A stretch of DNA of 64,000 bases. It comes from Sulfurospirillum cavolei. Lineage in GTDB: Bacteria; Campylobacterota; Campylobacteria; Campylobacterales; Sulfurospirillaceae. Positions 34,321 to 43,281 of this stretch are shown piece after piece; the stretch's first letter is position 1; every line of letters begins with the position of its first letter. The notes under the pieces are model-generated. The model ran no database searches. It was not told the DNA's origin and saw nothing but the letters and a program-made list of their open reading frames with translations. Where the stretch lies: NCBI RefSeq assembly GCF_000813325.1, contig NZ_BBQE01000005.1; one strand, 5' to 3'. The position numbers and the translations under genes were made by a program.

Positions 34321-36012
34321 ATGAAAATTTCAACGCGTATTTTAATCTCTCTGATTCTCTCGTTAAGCTTTCTCGGCGGTTCTATTATTGCTATGACTTA
34401 CCTCGATACACAAAAGAATGCTCGATTTTTTCTTGAACACTATCAAAAAAGTGCTTATGCGTTTCATGAAAACGAGCTCAAAACCATTATGGATTTAATG
34501 CGCCAAACGGCTATGTCTATCTATAATTCTCAAAAAGCCAAAGGGATCAGTGATGAAAAAATCAAAGAAGCTATTTTAGAAAAACTGAACGATCCTCGCT
34601 TTTTTAACGATAAAAGCGGTTATTTCTTTGTCTATCAACAAGACGGGACTAACGTACTTTTACCGACCAATAAAACCTTGGAAGGGAAAAATCTTATCGG
34701 ATTGAAAGATTCTAAAGGTATTCCTTTTGTTCAAGAGCTTATTCATGCGGCGCAAAAAGGCGGAGGGTTGGTCAAATACGAATTCCCCAAGAGCAAAGAC
34801 GGACAACCTCTTTTAAAATTTGCCTACGCTATGCCTTTTGAACCTTACAACTGGATGATGGGTACGGGTATTTATGTCGATAACGTGGACAAAGAGATTA
34901 CCCTTTTACAAAAAGAGATCGACGATACCCTCTCCTCGCAAATCAAAACCTTCTTAGCGATTGCGACCGTCTTAGTGCTTTTAAGCGTTTTTTCAACCGT
35001 GTTTATTATCAAAAAGACGATTTCAAATCCACTGGTACGATTGATGCAAAGAGCCGACAATCTTTCAAGCGGCGAGGGCGATTTGACGCGAAAACTAGAC
35101 ATTATCGGTAACGACGAAATTGCTCAAGCCAGCCGCAGCATTAATGCGTTTATCGAAAAAGTGCGCCTATTGATTAGCGAAGCCAAAGGTCTTTCTAACG
35201 AGAACTCGTCCATTTCGCATGAACTCTCCTCCACTTCTTTACAAGTCGGACGAGCCGTCGAGACGTCCATGCAAATCGTCGGCGACACTACAACCAAAGC
35301 GCACGATCTCAAAAGCGAACTAGGTACGGGAATTCAAGAAGCAAAAGAGGGAAAAGAGGAGCTTACTAAAGCCAATGCTTTCTTAAAAGATGCAAACCAA
35401 GCGATTTTAACGCTCACGCAAGAGATACAAAACAGCGCCCAAACCGAAATCGAATTAGCGCAAAAGATTCAACAACTCAGCCATGACGCCGAACAAGTGA
35501 AAGAGGTCTTAGTCGTTATCGGCGATATTGCCGATCAAACCAATCTTCTTGCCCTCAACGCCGCCATCGAAGCCGCACGTGCGGGAGAACACGGACGCGG
35601 ATTTGCCGTTGTCGCCGATGAAGTGCGCAAACTTGCCGAGCGTACGCAAAAGAGCCTTCAAGAAATTAATGCGACGATTAACGTCATCGTCCAATCTATC
35701 GTCGACAGTAGTGAACGCATGACGAGCAACTCTCAAAAAGTAGAATCGTTAGCGGAAGCGGCAAGCACGGTTGAGGTCAAAATTAACGGTATGTTCTCCG
35801 TGATGAACAATGCAACGCTTGTTTCCGATAAAACAACTCAAAATTACCTTAAAACCGGTTCGGACATCGAAACCATGATCGCCAACGTCAATCAAATCAA
35901 CGATATTTCAAGCCAAAATGCCAGAAGCGTCGAAGAAATTGCCGGCGCGGCAGAGCATCTCAGTCGCATGACCGAAACCTTAAATCTTAAACTCTCCGAG
36001 TTTCGAACGTAA
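34321..36012 (+). CDS. Methyl-accepting chemotaxis protein with a single Cache domain
   Basis: 563 residues from the ATG at 34321, which has AAAGGA 7 nt upstream; an in-frame ATG at 34285 has no ribosome site. A first helix at about 7-27 precedes a periplasmic Cache domain with the hallmark KSGYFFVYQQDGTNVLLP and GKNLIGLKD. A second helix (about 215-240), a HAMP segment and the signalling hairpin tip IADQTNLLALNAAIEAARAG follow. It should steer flagellar motility toward or away from a small ligand. No C-terminal CheR-binding pentapeptide is seen. Confidence 0.93.
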   Translation: MKISTRILISLILSLSFLGGSIIAMTYLDTQKNARFFLEHYQKSAYAFHENELKTIMDLMRQTAMSIYNSQKAKGISDEKIKEAILEKLNDPRFFNDKSGYFFVYQQDGTNVLLPTNKTLEGKNLIGLKDSKGIPFVQELIHAAQKGGGLVKYEFPKSKDGQPLLKFAYAMPFEPYNWMMGTGIYVDNVDKEITLLQKEIDDTLSSQIKTFLAIATVLVLLSVFSTVFIIKKTISNPLVRLMQRADNLSSGEGDLTRKLDIIGNDEIAQASRSINAFIEKVRLLISEAKGLSNENSSISHELSSTSLQVGRAVETSMQIVGDTTTKAHDLKSELGTGIQEAKEGKEELTKANAFLKDANQAILTLTQEIQNSAQTEIELAQKIQQLSHDAEQVKEVLVVIGDIADQTNLLALNAAIEAARAGEHGRGFAVVADEVRKLAERTQKSLQEINATINVIVQSIVDSSERMTSNSQKVESLAEAASTVEVKINGMFSVMNNATLVSDKTTQNYLKTGSDIETMIANVNQINDISSQNARSVEEIAGAAEHLSRMTETLNLKLSEFRT

Positions 36013-36023
36013 GGAATCCCATC

Positions 36024-36632
36024 GTGCTGAGTGCTGAATTTTCAATTGTTTCGACGGCTATCGTCCTGATTTTCGTCATCGACCCTTTCGGTGCGGTTCC
36101 CGTCATTTTATCCATTTTAAAAGACGTTCCTCTTGCAAGGCGTAAAGCCATCATTATGCGTGAGATGCTATTCGGTTTGGCAATTTTAACGCTCTTTTTA
36201 TTTGCCGGCGAACTCTTTTTAAATATTTTCCACCTTGAAACCGAAGCGGTGCGCATCGCAGGTGCCATTATCTTTTTCGTCATCGGATTAAAGATGATCT
36301 TCCCGGGCAATGAGGGCAGTAGCGGGCTGTACGGCTCTTCCAAAGAGCCTTTTATGGTGCCCATCGCCATGCCGCTTATCGCAGGGCCATCCACACTTGC
36401 CACACTTTTAGTGCTGGGTAAATCCCATACCAATGAACTCGGAAGCGTCTTTGCCGCACTGATTTTAGCATGGCTGATCTCCGCACTCATCATGTACCTC
36501 TCACCTTTACTCTATAAACTCCTAAGAGACAAAGGACTCTCAGCCCTTGAACGCTTGATGGGCATGCTCCTTTTGATGATGTCCGTACAGATGTTCATCG
36601 ATGGTATGAGAGGCATTATCCACACGTTTTAG
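36024..36632 (+). CDS. MarC/NAAT-family inner-membrane protein
   Basis: 202 residues, six predicted helices, MarC fold. Typical blocks are FVIDPFGAVPVILSILKDV and VPIAMPLIAGPSTLATLLVL, the latter with the conserved proline/glycine pattern of the family. The start is GTG at 36024 with AAGGAA 7 nt upstream. Transport function in this family is not settled. It is convergent with msrA and followed by an elaborate inverted repeat. Confidence 0.88.
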   Translation: MLSAEFSIVSTAIVLIFVIDPFGAVPVILSILKDVPLARRKAIIMREMLFGLAILTLFLFAGELFLNIFHLETEAVRIAGAIIFFVIGLKMIFPGNEGSSGLYGSSKEPFMVPIAMPLIAGPSTLATLLVLGKSHTNELGSVFAALILAWLISALIMYLSPLLYKLLRDKGLSALERLMGMLLLMMSVQMFIDGMRGIIHTF

Positions 36633-36698
36633 GTTTACATGTAACGCTTTTGTCAGTGCACAAAAGGTTACATGTAAACCCATCTTGACAAAACGTGT
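36622..36698. terminator. Large inverted repeat built on two TTACATGTAA palindromes
   Basis: Nested complementary segments: 36622-36630 with 36690-36698, 36632-36645 with 36667-36680 (14 bp, each containing the palindrome), and 36647-36652 with 36661-36666, around an eight-base loop. It sits between convergent marC and msrA and can fold on either transcript. A bidirectional terminator is likely; the palindrome content ties it to the window-wide repeat. Confidence 0.75.
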
Positions 36699-36709
36699 AG
36701 AGGATTTGG

Positions 36710-37306
36710 CTATTTCACCAAATCCTTATATTCATGTTTGAAATGCTCTAGCTTAGGGGAGACAACAAACATGCAATAGCTTTGATTGGGGTTGTTTTTA
36801 AAGTAATTTTGATGGTACGCTTCGGCTTTGTAAAAGACTTCTAAGGATTTGATCTCCGTTACGATCGGCTTGGTAAATTTACTAGAAAACGTCTTCATAG
36901 ACGCCTCGGCTTGCGCTTTTTGCGTTTCATTGTGGTAAAAAATGACCGAACGGTACTGGGTTCCCACATCGTTGCCTTGACGATTCAGTGTGGTGGGATC
37001 GTGAATGAGCCAGAAGATTTTCAAAAGTGCTTCATACGAAATGAGCTTAGGATCAAACGTGATTTGCACCACCTCAGCATGCCCGGTATTGCCGCTACAT
37101 ACCTGTTCGTACGTTGGACTTGGTGTTTGTCCTCCGGCATACCCACTGATCACATCGACCACGCCCCTCGTCTCTTCAAACACCGCTTCCAAGCACCAAA
37201 AACAGCCGCCGCCGAATGTCGCTTTTTCATAAACCACGCTATTCTCCTGTGCATAAAGTATGTGACACATGCCTAAAACAAAGGCTACGACTCGGAACCA
37301 TTTCAT
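36710..37306 (-). CDS. msrA: Peptide methionine sulfoxide reductase A, exported form
   Basis: 198 residues with a signal peptide (cleavage after ILYAQ). The catalytic motif GGGCFWC is near residue 35, followed by VVDVISGYAGGQTPSPTYEQ and GHAEVVQITFD. It reduces methionine-S-sulfoxide in periplasmic proteins. No MsrB domain is fused. Resolving cysteines may include VCSGNTGH and the C-terminal SYCMF. It is a single gene. Confidence 0.93.
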   Translation of the reverse strand: MKWFRVVAFVLGMCHILYAQENSVVYEKATFGGGCFWCLEAVFEETRGVVDVISGYAGGQTPSPTYEQVCSGNTGHAEVVQITFDPKLISYEALLKIFWLIHDPTTLNRQGNDVGTQYRSVIFYHNETQKAQAEASMKTFSSKFTKPIVTEIKSLEVFYKAEAYHQNYFKNNPNQSYCMFVVSPKLEHFKHEYKDLVK

Positions 37307-37384
37307 AATGCGCCCCTTTTTGGTACGATTATAACACGGTGCGCTGAAACTTTTCCTCTTACGACCGACATAATCGATTTATGT

Positions 37385-37390
37385 TATAAT
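37385..37390 (+). promoter_or_regulatory. -10 element of the Mla-type operon
   Basis: TATAAT 21 nt before the start codon of the permease gene, preceded by TTTATGT. No clear -35 box. Confidence 0.55.
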
Positions 37391-37410
37391 ACTTCAAAAA
37401 AAGAGGTCGT

Positions 37411-38544
37411 ATGAAACAAAAACCCTCTTTGCGCCTTGATATCCAAGAACAAACCGCTCTTGTGCTCTTACAAGGCTCTTGGGTTAAAGAGCGTATAGCC
37501 GCTTTATGCAAAACCGATATACCGATCGCACCGTCCCAAACAACGCATTCGTACACGTTTGACTTTTCTGCCATTACCGATTTTGATACACACGGTATTA
37601 TGCTGATTTTGCACTTCGCTAAAACATTGGAGAAACACGGTAAAAGCGTCGTTTTTCAAGGCGAAAGTCCTTCCATGCAACAACTCCTACACATTTGCGA
37701 CACCCACTATCCCCTCGAAGAGATTGAAGACAAAAAAGGTATTTTCATCCTCGATTCTCTTGAAAACGTAGGACGACAAAGCGTCGAAGGATACCGCACG
37801 CTCGCCTCGTTTTTTTCGTTCACGGGAGAGCTTACGCATGCATGCATCGCCGCCGTTCTCAAACCGCTTTCTATTCGATGGAAAGCCACGCTCTATCATA
37901 TCGAACAAAGCGGAGCCGGAGCTATTCCGATCATTTTACTTACCTCGTTTCTAATCGGTATCGTCATCGCCTACCAAGGCGCGACGCAGCTTGAAAAATT
38001 CGGAGCCAATATTTTTATCGTCGAGATGGTAACGATCTCTTCCGTGCGCGAATTAGCCCCTTTACTTACCGCCATCGTCGTAGCGGGGCGAAGCGCATCA
38101 TCTTACAGCGCGCAAATCGGCGTTATGAAAATTACCGATGAAGTCGATGCCATGCGTTCAATGGGTTTTTCGCCGTGGGATTTTTTGGTATTGCCCCGAT
38201 TGTTTGCACTGGTTGTTTCGCTTCCTCTGCTTGTTTTTTTTGCCGACATCGTCTCGGTTTTCGGAGGTATGGTCATTGCTTCCACCAAGCTTGACGTGAG
38301 TTTTGTCGAATTTATCGATCGTATCAAACAAACCGTCGCTCTCAAACACCTCGTGATCGGATTCATCAAAGCACCTATTTTTGGAGCGATAATCGCTACG
38401 ATCGGATGTTTTCGCGGATTTCAAATCGATAGTAGCACCGAAAGTGTCGGCAAATACACGACGATTAGCGTCGTTAACGCTATTTTTTGGGTTATTGCCG
38501 TCGATGCGTTAATTTCGGTTTTACTGACGGAGATGGGATTGTGA
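37411..38544 (+). CDS. mlaE: Mla-type phospholipid ABC transporter permease with N-terminal STAS-like domain
   Basis: 377 residues. The first ~110 resemble a STAS domain (MlaB-like; YTFDFSAITDFDTHGIMLIL) fused to the permease, a common arrangement outside E. coli. The C-terminal 260 residues are MlaE: IPIILLTSFLIGIVIAYQGA, EMVTISSVRELAPLLTAIVV and AGRSASSYSAQIGVMKITDE. The complex moves phospholipids between inner and outer membranes to keep asymmetry. It leads an operon with ATPase, MCE protein and lipoprotein genes. Confidence 0.92.
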   Translation: MKQKPSLRLDIQEQTALVLLQGSWVKERIAALCKTDIPIAPSQTTHSYTFDFSAITDFDTHGIMLILHFAKTLEKHGKSVVFQGESPSMQQLLHICDTHYPLEEIEDKKGIFILDSLENVGRQSVEGYRTLASFFSFTGELTHACIAAVLKPLSIRWKATLYHIEQSGAGAIPIILLTSFLIGIVIAYQGATQLEKFGANIFIVEMVTISSVRELAPLLTAIVVAGRSASSYSAQIGVMKITDEVDAMRSMGFSPWDFLVLPRLFALVVSLPLLVFFADIVSVFGGMVIASTKLDVSFVEFIDRIKQTVALKHLVIGFIKAPIFGAIIATIGCFRGFQIDSSTESVGKYTTISVVNAIFWVIAVDALISVLLTEMGL

Positions 38545-39275
38545 AAGAGCGCATCGTCGTCGAAGCCAAAGATATTATTACCCGCTTTGGGGAACATACG
38601 ATCCATAACGGCGTGAGTTTTAAAATCCAACAAGGCGAAATTTTCGGACTTTTAGGCGGTAGCGGTAGCGGTAAAACGACGTTGCTTCGAGAGATGATTA
38701 TGCTTCAAAAGATCCAAGGCGGGCAGATGAAAGTGCTAGGCGTCGACGTTTCCAAAGCCTCACATGTACAAGCACAAAAGCTTATGCGTCAATGGGGTAT
38801 TTTGTTTCAATTCGGCGCACTCTTTACGTCGCTAACCGTGTTAGAAAATGTTATGATAGCGATGCGCGAATATACGAATCTTCCGGATTGGATTATTCAA
38901 GAATCCGCACGCATGAAACTTTCTATGGTGGGACTTCCGACAAAAGTCGCTACGATGTTTCCCTCCGAACTGAGCGGAGGTATGAAAAAAAGAGCGGGTT
39001 TGGCGCGGGCGTTAGCCTTAGACCCTAAACTTCTTTTTTTGGACGAGCCGACGTCGGGGCTAGACCCTAAAAGCGCACGCGCGTTTGACGAACTCATCGC
39101 AACCTTGCGAAGAACGCTCGGTATCAGCGTCGTCATGGTCACACACGATAAGGATACGATTGAAAACGTATTGGATCGTTTTATTATTTTGGGCAATCAA
39201 AAAGTACGGTTCGAGGGTTCAATGGAAACATTGCGTCAAACGACCGACGAAGAGCTCAAAAATTTTTTAAATTGA
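38541..39275 (+). CDS. mlaF: Mla-type ABC transporter ATP-binding protein
   Basis: 244 residues from the GTG at 38541, which overlaps the permease stop and has GGAG 8 nt upstream. Walker A is GGSGSGKTT, the signature LSGGMKKRAGLARAL (MKKR is typical of the MlaF group), Walker B LLFLDEPTSGLDP and switch His VTHDKDT. It energises the MlaE permease. Confidence 0.92.
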   Translation: MKERIVVEAKDIITRFGEHTIHNGVSFKIQQGEIFGLLGGSGSGKTTLLREMIMLQKIQGGQMKVLGVDVSKASHVQAQKLMRQWGILFQFGALFTSLTVLENVMIAMREYTNLPDWIIQESARMKLSMVGLPTKVATMFPSELSGGMKKRAGLARALALDPKLLFLDEPTSGLDPKSARAFDELIATLRRTLGISVVMVTHDKDTIENVLDRFIILGNQKVRFEGSMETLRQTTDEELKNFLN

Positions 39276-39282
39276 GGGGAAG

Positions 39283-40224
39283 ATGGAAAATCGCTTAAGT
39301 TATATCTTGGTAGGTCTCTTTCTGTTTGTCTTGCTGATCGGCGGCGTCGTTTCTATTTTGTGGCTGGGAAACTATTCGGAAAAGGGTAACTTTAAATTTT
39401 ACAAGATCGCAACGAAAGAATCGGTATCGGGACTCAACGACAAAGCCCCCGTCAAATTTAAAGGTGTTCAAGTCGGAGAGGTTCGCGGCATCGCTATTAA
39501 CCATAAAAATGCCGAAGAAGTCTTGGTCACGATTCGTATTCAAGAAGACGTTCCCGTCAAAGAAAACACCTACGCATTGATCGAAGCGCAAGGTATTACG
39601 GGCTTAAGCTACATTCAACTCCAAGGCGGTACGAACGACGCTAAAGAGCTTAAAACAAACTCCAATCCGAAAGAGTACGCGCTCATTCCGTCGTATCCTT
39701 CCACTTTTTCAAGGCTCGATAAAACCGTGACGTCTTTAAGTGAAAAAGCCGAGGTTATTTTTAGCCGTATCGAACAAGTTATGAGCGATAAAAATATTAA
39801 AAATATTGAAGCCATTATTGAAAACAGTGCTAAAATTACCGAATCTACCAGTAAAACCTTAGCCAACCTCGAAGCGCATAACAAAGAGATCAATCGTCTT
39901 TTAGCAGAATCCGTCGCAGCGGTTCAGGGTATTAAAGAGATGTCCTATTCGTTAACCCGTGCGGTCGATACGACGGGCATAGAAACGATGAAAGGCATTA
40001 AAGACGCCTCTATAAGCGTCAAAAACGTGATGGGCGGATTGCATCAAAAAATCGATTCGGGAGCGTTCGACGTTAAAGAGACGCTCATGCCTTTGCAAAG
40101 TACGTTATACGATTTAGAAGTCGTACTTGCCGAAACAAAAGAGCTGATCGCAAACTTAAAAGACAGTCCGAGCGATCTTTTATTTAAAGCCGAGACCGTT
40201 GCTCCGGCACCTCACGAACGCTAA
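39283..40224 (+). CDS. mlaD: MCE-domain lipid-transport protein (MlaD-like)
   Basis: 313 residues: an N-terminal membrane anchor (LSYILVGLFLFVLLIGGVVS), one MCE domain (about 40-125; SVSGLNDKAPVKFKGVQVGE, then ITGLSYIQL) and a long helical C-terminus. It should form a periplasmic hexameric lipid tunnel on the MlaEF complex. The helical tail is longer than in E. coli MlaD (183 aa), in line with other epsilonproteobacterial forms. Confidence 0.92.
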   Translation: MENRLSYILVGLFLFVLLIGGVVSILWLGNYSEKGNFKFYKIATKESVSGLNDKAPVKFKGVQVGEVRGIAINHKNAEEVLVTIRIQEDVPVKENTYALIEAQGITGLSYIQLQGGTNDAKELKTNSNPKEYALIPSYPSTFSRLDKTVTSLSEKAEVIFSRIEQVMSDKNIKNIEAIIENSAKITESTSKTLANLEAHNKEINRLLAESVAAVQGIKEMSYSLTRAVDTTGIETMKGIKDASISVKNVMGGLHQKIDSGAFDVKETLMPLQSTLYDLEVVLAETKELIANLKDSPSDLLFKAETVAPAPHER

Positions 40225-40239
40225 ACCAAAGGAGTTAAT

Positions 40240-40839
40240 ATGAAAATAGTCGGATTTTTGAGCTTAGTCTTCATGCTCTTAGGCGTCAGCGGTTGCAGCC
40301 TCAAAGAGACGAATCTAAAGCCTTACACCTATTCTTTAGAGCCTATGGTCAATCTTACGCGCACCAGCACCCCTACTCGCGACGTTTTAAAGATCGCGCG
40401 CATCGATGCTCCAAGCGGACTAAACAGCCGCGCGATTCTTTATAAACAAGAAGGGGCAATGCTCCCCTATAAATACGGCACGTGGAGCGAAACACCTCCG
40501 CTCAAACTCCAATACCTCATCGCCGAAGCCCTTCAAGACCAAAATCATTTTGAATCGGTTATCTCCGGTACTTCAATGGCGTCGAATAACTTGGTGCTTG
40601 AATCCGTTTTACAAAATTTCGAAGAGGTTTTCGATGCCAACGATAATTCCTATGTTTACGTCAATATCCGCTTCCGTTTAATCGATATTAAGAGCGGTAA
40701 CGTACTCGGTACGACACGTATCGCTTCGAAAAAAACCGTGACGAAACAAAACGGAGCCGAAGGTACGGTCGAAGCCTTTAATCTTGCTACCAAAGAGCTT
40801 ATCGAACACCTTGCCGTATGGATCAATACGGTACGGTAA
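40240..40839 (+). CDS. ABC-type transport auxiliary lipoprotein
   Basis: 199 residues with lipobox LGVSGCS (Cys near 19). The mature part fits the ABC_trans_aux (PqiC-like) fold: IARIDAPSGLNSRAILYK, then YGTWSETPPLKLQYLIAEAL and a segment around VNIRFRLIDIKSGNVLGTTR. Such lipoproteins sit in the outer membrane and complete MCE systems. It lies 15 nt after the MCE gene. Confidence 0.88.
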   Translation: MKIVGFLSLVFMLLGVSGCSLKETNLKPYTYSLEPMVNLTRTSTPTRDVLKIARIDAPSGLNSRAILYKQEGAMLPYKYGTWSETPPLKLQYLIAEALQDQNHFESVISGTSMASNNLVLESVLQNFEEVFDANDNSYVYVNIRFRLIDIKSGNVLGTTRIASKKTVTKQNGAEGTVEAFNLATKELIEHLAVWINTVR

Positions 40840-40844
40840 ACACG

Positions 40845-41090
40845 ATGAAACGATTTTTCTCTCTTCTCGCGTTGAGCGTATCTTTGCTCATCGCCAAAGC
40901 CGATTTTAGCGAAATGAGTACCGAAGAGCTCATCGCGCTGATCGGCTACGTCGATGCGGAAAGAGAAGAACGTTTCTACCGTGAACTTGAAAAACGCGTT
41001 TCGCAAATGGACGAAGCGCAAAAAGCACTTTACGAAAACGACCAATCCCAAAGGCGCAAAGATGCCCAAAGCCAAACTCCTACTCCTTGA
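40845..41090 (+). CDS. Small periplasmic protein, DUF1104-like
   Basis: 81 residues from the ATG at 40845 with a signal peptide (cleavage before ADFSEM). The mature ADFSEMSTEELIALIGYV resembles the DUF1104 group of small epsilonproteobacterial periplasmic proteins, often next to two-component genes. The rest is charged and helical. Its end overlaps the response-regulator start by 29 nt. Possibly a periplasmic stress sensor; this is inference. Confidence 0.7.
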   Translation: MKRFFSLLALSVSLLIAKADFSEMSTEELIALIGYVDAEREERFYRELEKRVSQMDEAQKALYENDQSQRRKDAQSQTPTP

Positions 41091-41736
41091 AGACGATACC
41101 AGTCTTAGCGAGACCGTATGCGAATTTTTAGTCTCGAAAGACTACGACGTCATACCGGTTTACGACGGTAAAGAGGCGGAAATTGCAATTTACGAAACGC
41201 GTTTCGATCTTTTATTGCTCGATGTGAACGTTCCTTTGTTAAACGGTTTTCAGCTCCTCTCTAGGCTCCGCTTGGAAGGTAAAACGACACCGGCTATTTT
41301 CCTCACCTCGTTAAATGCGATCGAGGACGTCGAAGAGGGCTATGAAAGCGGCTGCGACGATTATCTACGCAAACCTTTTGCGCTGAAAGAACTTTTGTTT
41401 CGCATCGAGACTTTGTTAAAACGTGAATTTTTTCATACGCCTCAAGCGCGCTTACGCATCGACGAACATGTCGAATACGATACCGCAACGCATCAGCTTT
41501 ATATCGATCAAAAAATCGTGCAACTGCAAAACAAAGAAGCCAAACTTCTCAAGCTTTTTTTGCAAAAAAAGAACGAAATTATCAGTCATGAAACATTGAT
41601 GGAACATTTATGGGATTTTGAGGAAACCGGCAGTGACGAAACCCTTCGCACCTACATTAAAAACTTACGCAAAATCATAGGGAAAGAGCGCATTGTTAGT
41701 CTTAAAAAACTGGGATACAAATTTACGCTCGCGTGA
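41062..41736 (+). CDS. OmpR-family response regulator
   Basis: 224 residues starting MPKAKLLLLEDDTS at 41062, with AAAGG 7 nt upstream. The receiver domain has LLEDD, phospho-acceptor Asp in LLLLDVNVPLLNG, Thr/Ser in FLTSLNA and Lys in RKPFALKELL. The winged-helix output ends VSLKKLGYKFTLA. It is a paralogue of the regulator at 23399 and pairs with the following kinase, as in C. jejuni DccRS-like systems. Confidence 0.9.
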   Translation: MPKAKLLLLEDDTSLSETVCEFLVSKDYDVIPVYDGKEAEIAIYETRFDLLLLDVNVPLLNGFQLLSRLRLEGKTTPAIFLTSLNAIEDVEEGYESGCDDYLRKPFALKELLFRIETLLKREFFHTPQARLRIDEHVEYDTATHQLYIDQKIVQLQNKEAKLLKLFLQKKNEIISHETLMEHLWDFEETGSDETLRTYIKNLRKIIGKERIVSLKKLGYKFTLA

Positions 41737-42880
41737 GAAAAAGACGCTTTGGTCGTTTCTTTTTCTCTATGCTTTCTTGGTGCTTATCAGCCTTTTTTTT
41801 GTTGCATTTTTGTACTACGACCTCCAACGGGAGCTCTTTTTACAACACCAAAAAGAAGCTCTTTCCAATTTGACCAACGAGCAAATTAACCGTTTAAAAA
41901 CCTTACATGTCACCTTTGACAAAGAGCGTCTTTACCCACGCGACGAACGGTTTAACTCGGCCATCTACGACAGCGGTTTGCATGAAATCTTTTCGACTTT
42001 ACGTTCGCAAAACGTCAATCTTTACGACGATATTTATATCAAAGAGCATAAAATATACTTTATTAAAGAGCTAGAGTCTTACTACCTCGGCGCACGTTAC
42101 ATCGCGTTGGAAGTACCCGAGCCTGAGCATTGGGATAAGAAGATTTACCGCACGCTTTTTCTCTACGGCGGTATTATTTTTGCGCTTACGGTGTTGATCG
42201 GTTATTTTTTATTGAAGCTCTTATTGCGCCCGATGCGAGACGCGATCTCGTTGCTGGATCGTTTCATCAAAGATACGACGCACGAACTCAACACACCGGT
42301 CAATACGATTCTCTCCAATATCGAGATGATCGATCCGGAACAACTCGATCCGGCACTTTTGAAGAAAATTAACCGTATTACGATCGCATCCAAAACCATT
42401 TCAAATTTATACGACGATTTAACCTACTTAATCCTTTCGCACCGCTTATCGTCCCATGACGAAACCGTTGATCTTAAACTATTGCTAGAAGAACGACTGG
42501 AATACTTCTCTTTGCTCTGCGAATCAAAAAAAATCCGTGTCGGCACGTGTCTAGAAGAAAACGTCGTTATATCGATCGATCGTAAAAAAATCACGAAACT
42601 ACTCGATAATATCCTCTCCAATGCCGTTAAATACAATAACATCGGCGGAATGATTGACGTCGAACTCCGCGACAAACTGATCCGAATTAGCGATAGCGGG
42701 CGTGGTATGGACGCATCGAAAACCAAGCATGCGTTTGAACGTTACGTTCGATTCGATCGAAGCGTGGGCGGATTTGGCATTGGACTGAGTATCGTCGCCG
42801 CGATCGCTAAGGAGTACGGGTTCCGTGTCGATATCGAATCCAAACGCAACGAAGGTACGAAAGTGAGTATTTCATGGTAA
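41693..42880 (+). CDS. Membrane sensor histidine kinase
   Basis: 395 residues from a TTG start nested 44 nt inside the regulator gene; no ATG occurs before the first helix, and the next candidate start (GTG within AFLVLISLFF) would cut the helix. Two helices (about 20-42 and 155-178) flank a short periplasmic domain. The HisKA motif is KDTTHELNTPVNTILSN; ATPase boxes are NILSNAVKYN, RISDSGRGMD and GGFGIGLSIVAAIA. It shares architecture with the kinase at 22564. Confidence 0.87.
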   Translation: MLVLKNWDTNLRSREKKTLWSFLFLYAFLVLISLFFVAFLYYDLQRELFLQHQKEALSNLTNEQINRLKTLHVTFDKERLYPRDERFNSAIYDSGLHEIFSTLRSQNVNLYDDIYIKEHKIYFIKELESYYLGARYIALEVPEPEHWDKKIYRTLFLYGGIIFALTVLIGYFLLKLLLRPMRDAISLLDRFIKDTTHELNTPVNTILSNIEMIDPEQLDPALLKKINRITIASKTISNLYDDLTYLILSHRLSSHDETVDLKLLLEERLEYFSLLCESKKIRVGTCLEENVVISIDRKKITKLLDNILSNAVKYNNIGGMIDVELRDKLIRISDSGRGMDASKTKHAFERYVRFDRSVGGFGIGLSIVAAIAKEYGFRVDIESKRNEGTKVSISW

Positions 42881-43209
42881 AAGGAGTCGGTCTCTTTGTC
42901 ATCTGCGTTACATTAGCTTTTGGCGACGAAAGCGTTTATGAGCGTCATTGCGTGCCTTGTCATAAAGATATGCCGGTCAAAATCGACAAATTTTTTTACC
43001 GCTATTTATTAAAATACAGCAGTGAAACCGAAGTCAAACGCGCTATGACGCACTATCTCAAAAATCCCACAAAAGAGACTTCGATCCTCACCGACGGATT
43101 GATTAACCGTTTCGGCGTCAAGAAAAAAACGACGCTCAGCGATGCAGCCTTAAGTGAAGCTTTAGATACCTATTGGGAAACGTATAAAGTTTTTAATAAA
43201 TTGAAATAG
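42874..43209 (+). CDS. Small haem-binding periplasmic protein
   Basis: 111 residues with a signal peptide (cleavage near AFGDE) and one c-type haem site, CVPCH. It overlaps the kinase stop by 7 nt, so it belongs to the regulator/kinase transcript. The distal part is helical and does not show a clear Met ligand, unlike normal cytochrome c553. It might act as a redox sensor partner of the kinase; unproven. Confidence 0.75.
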   Translation: MVKGVGLFVICVTLAFGDESVYERHCVPCHKDMPVKIDKFFYRYLLKYSSETEVKRAMTHYLKNPTKETSILTDGLINRFGVKKKTTLSDAALSEALDTYWETYKVFNKLK

Positions 43210-43247
43210 TAACACTTTTGTTTCACTATAAATTCACTTTTTTTGTA

Positions 43248-43253
43248 TATAAT
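43248..43253 (+). promoter_or_regulatory. -10 element of the cytochrome c553 gene
   Basis: A run of T, G, TA then TATAAT, 29 nt before the start codon: an excellent match to the epsilonproteobacterial sigma-70 promoter pattern. Confidence 0.7.
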
Positions 43254-43281
43254 AACGCTAATTATTTAATAAGGAGTCACT

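Noticed and set aside
35987..36493. 168-codon open frame antisense to marC
   Set aside because: The marC product is clearly recognisable; the antisense translation has no similarity and no start signals.
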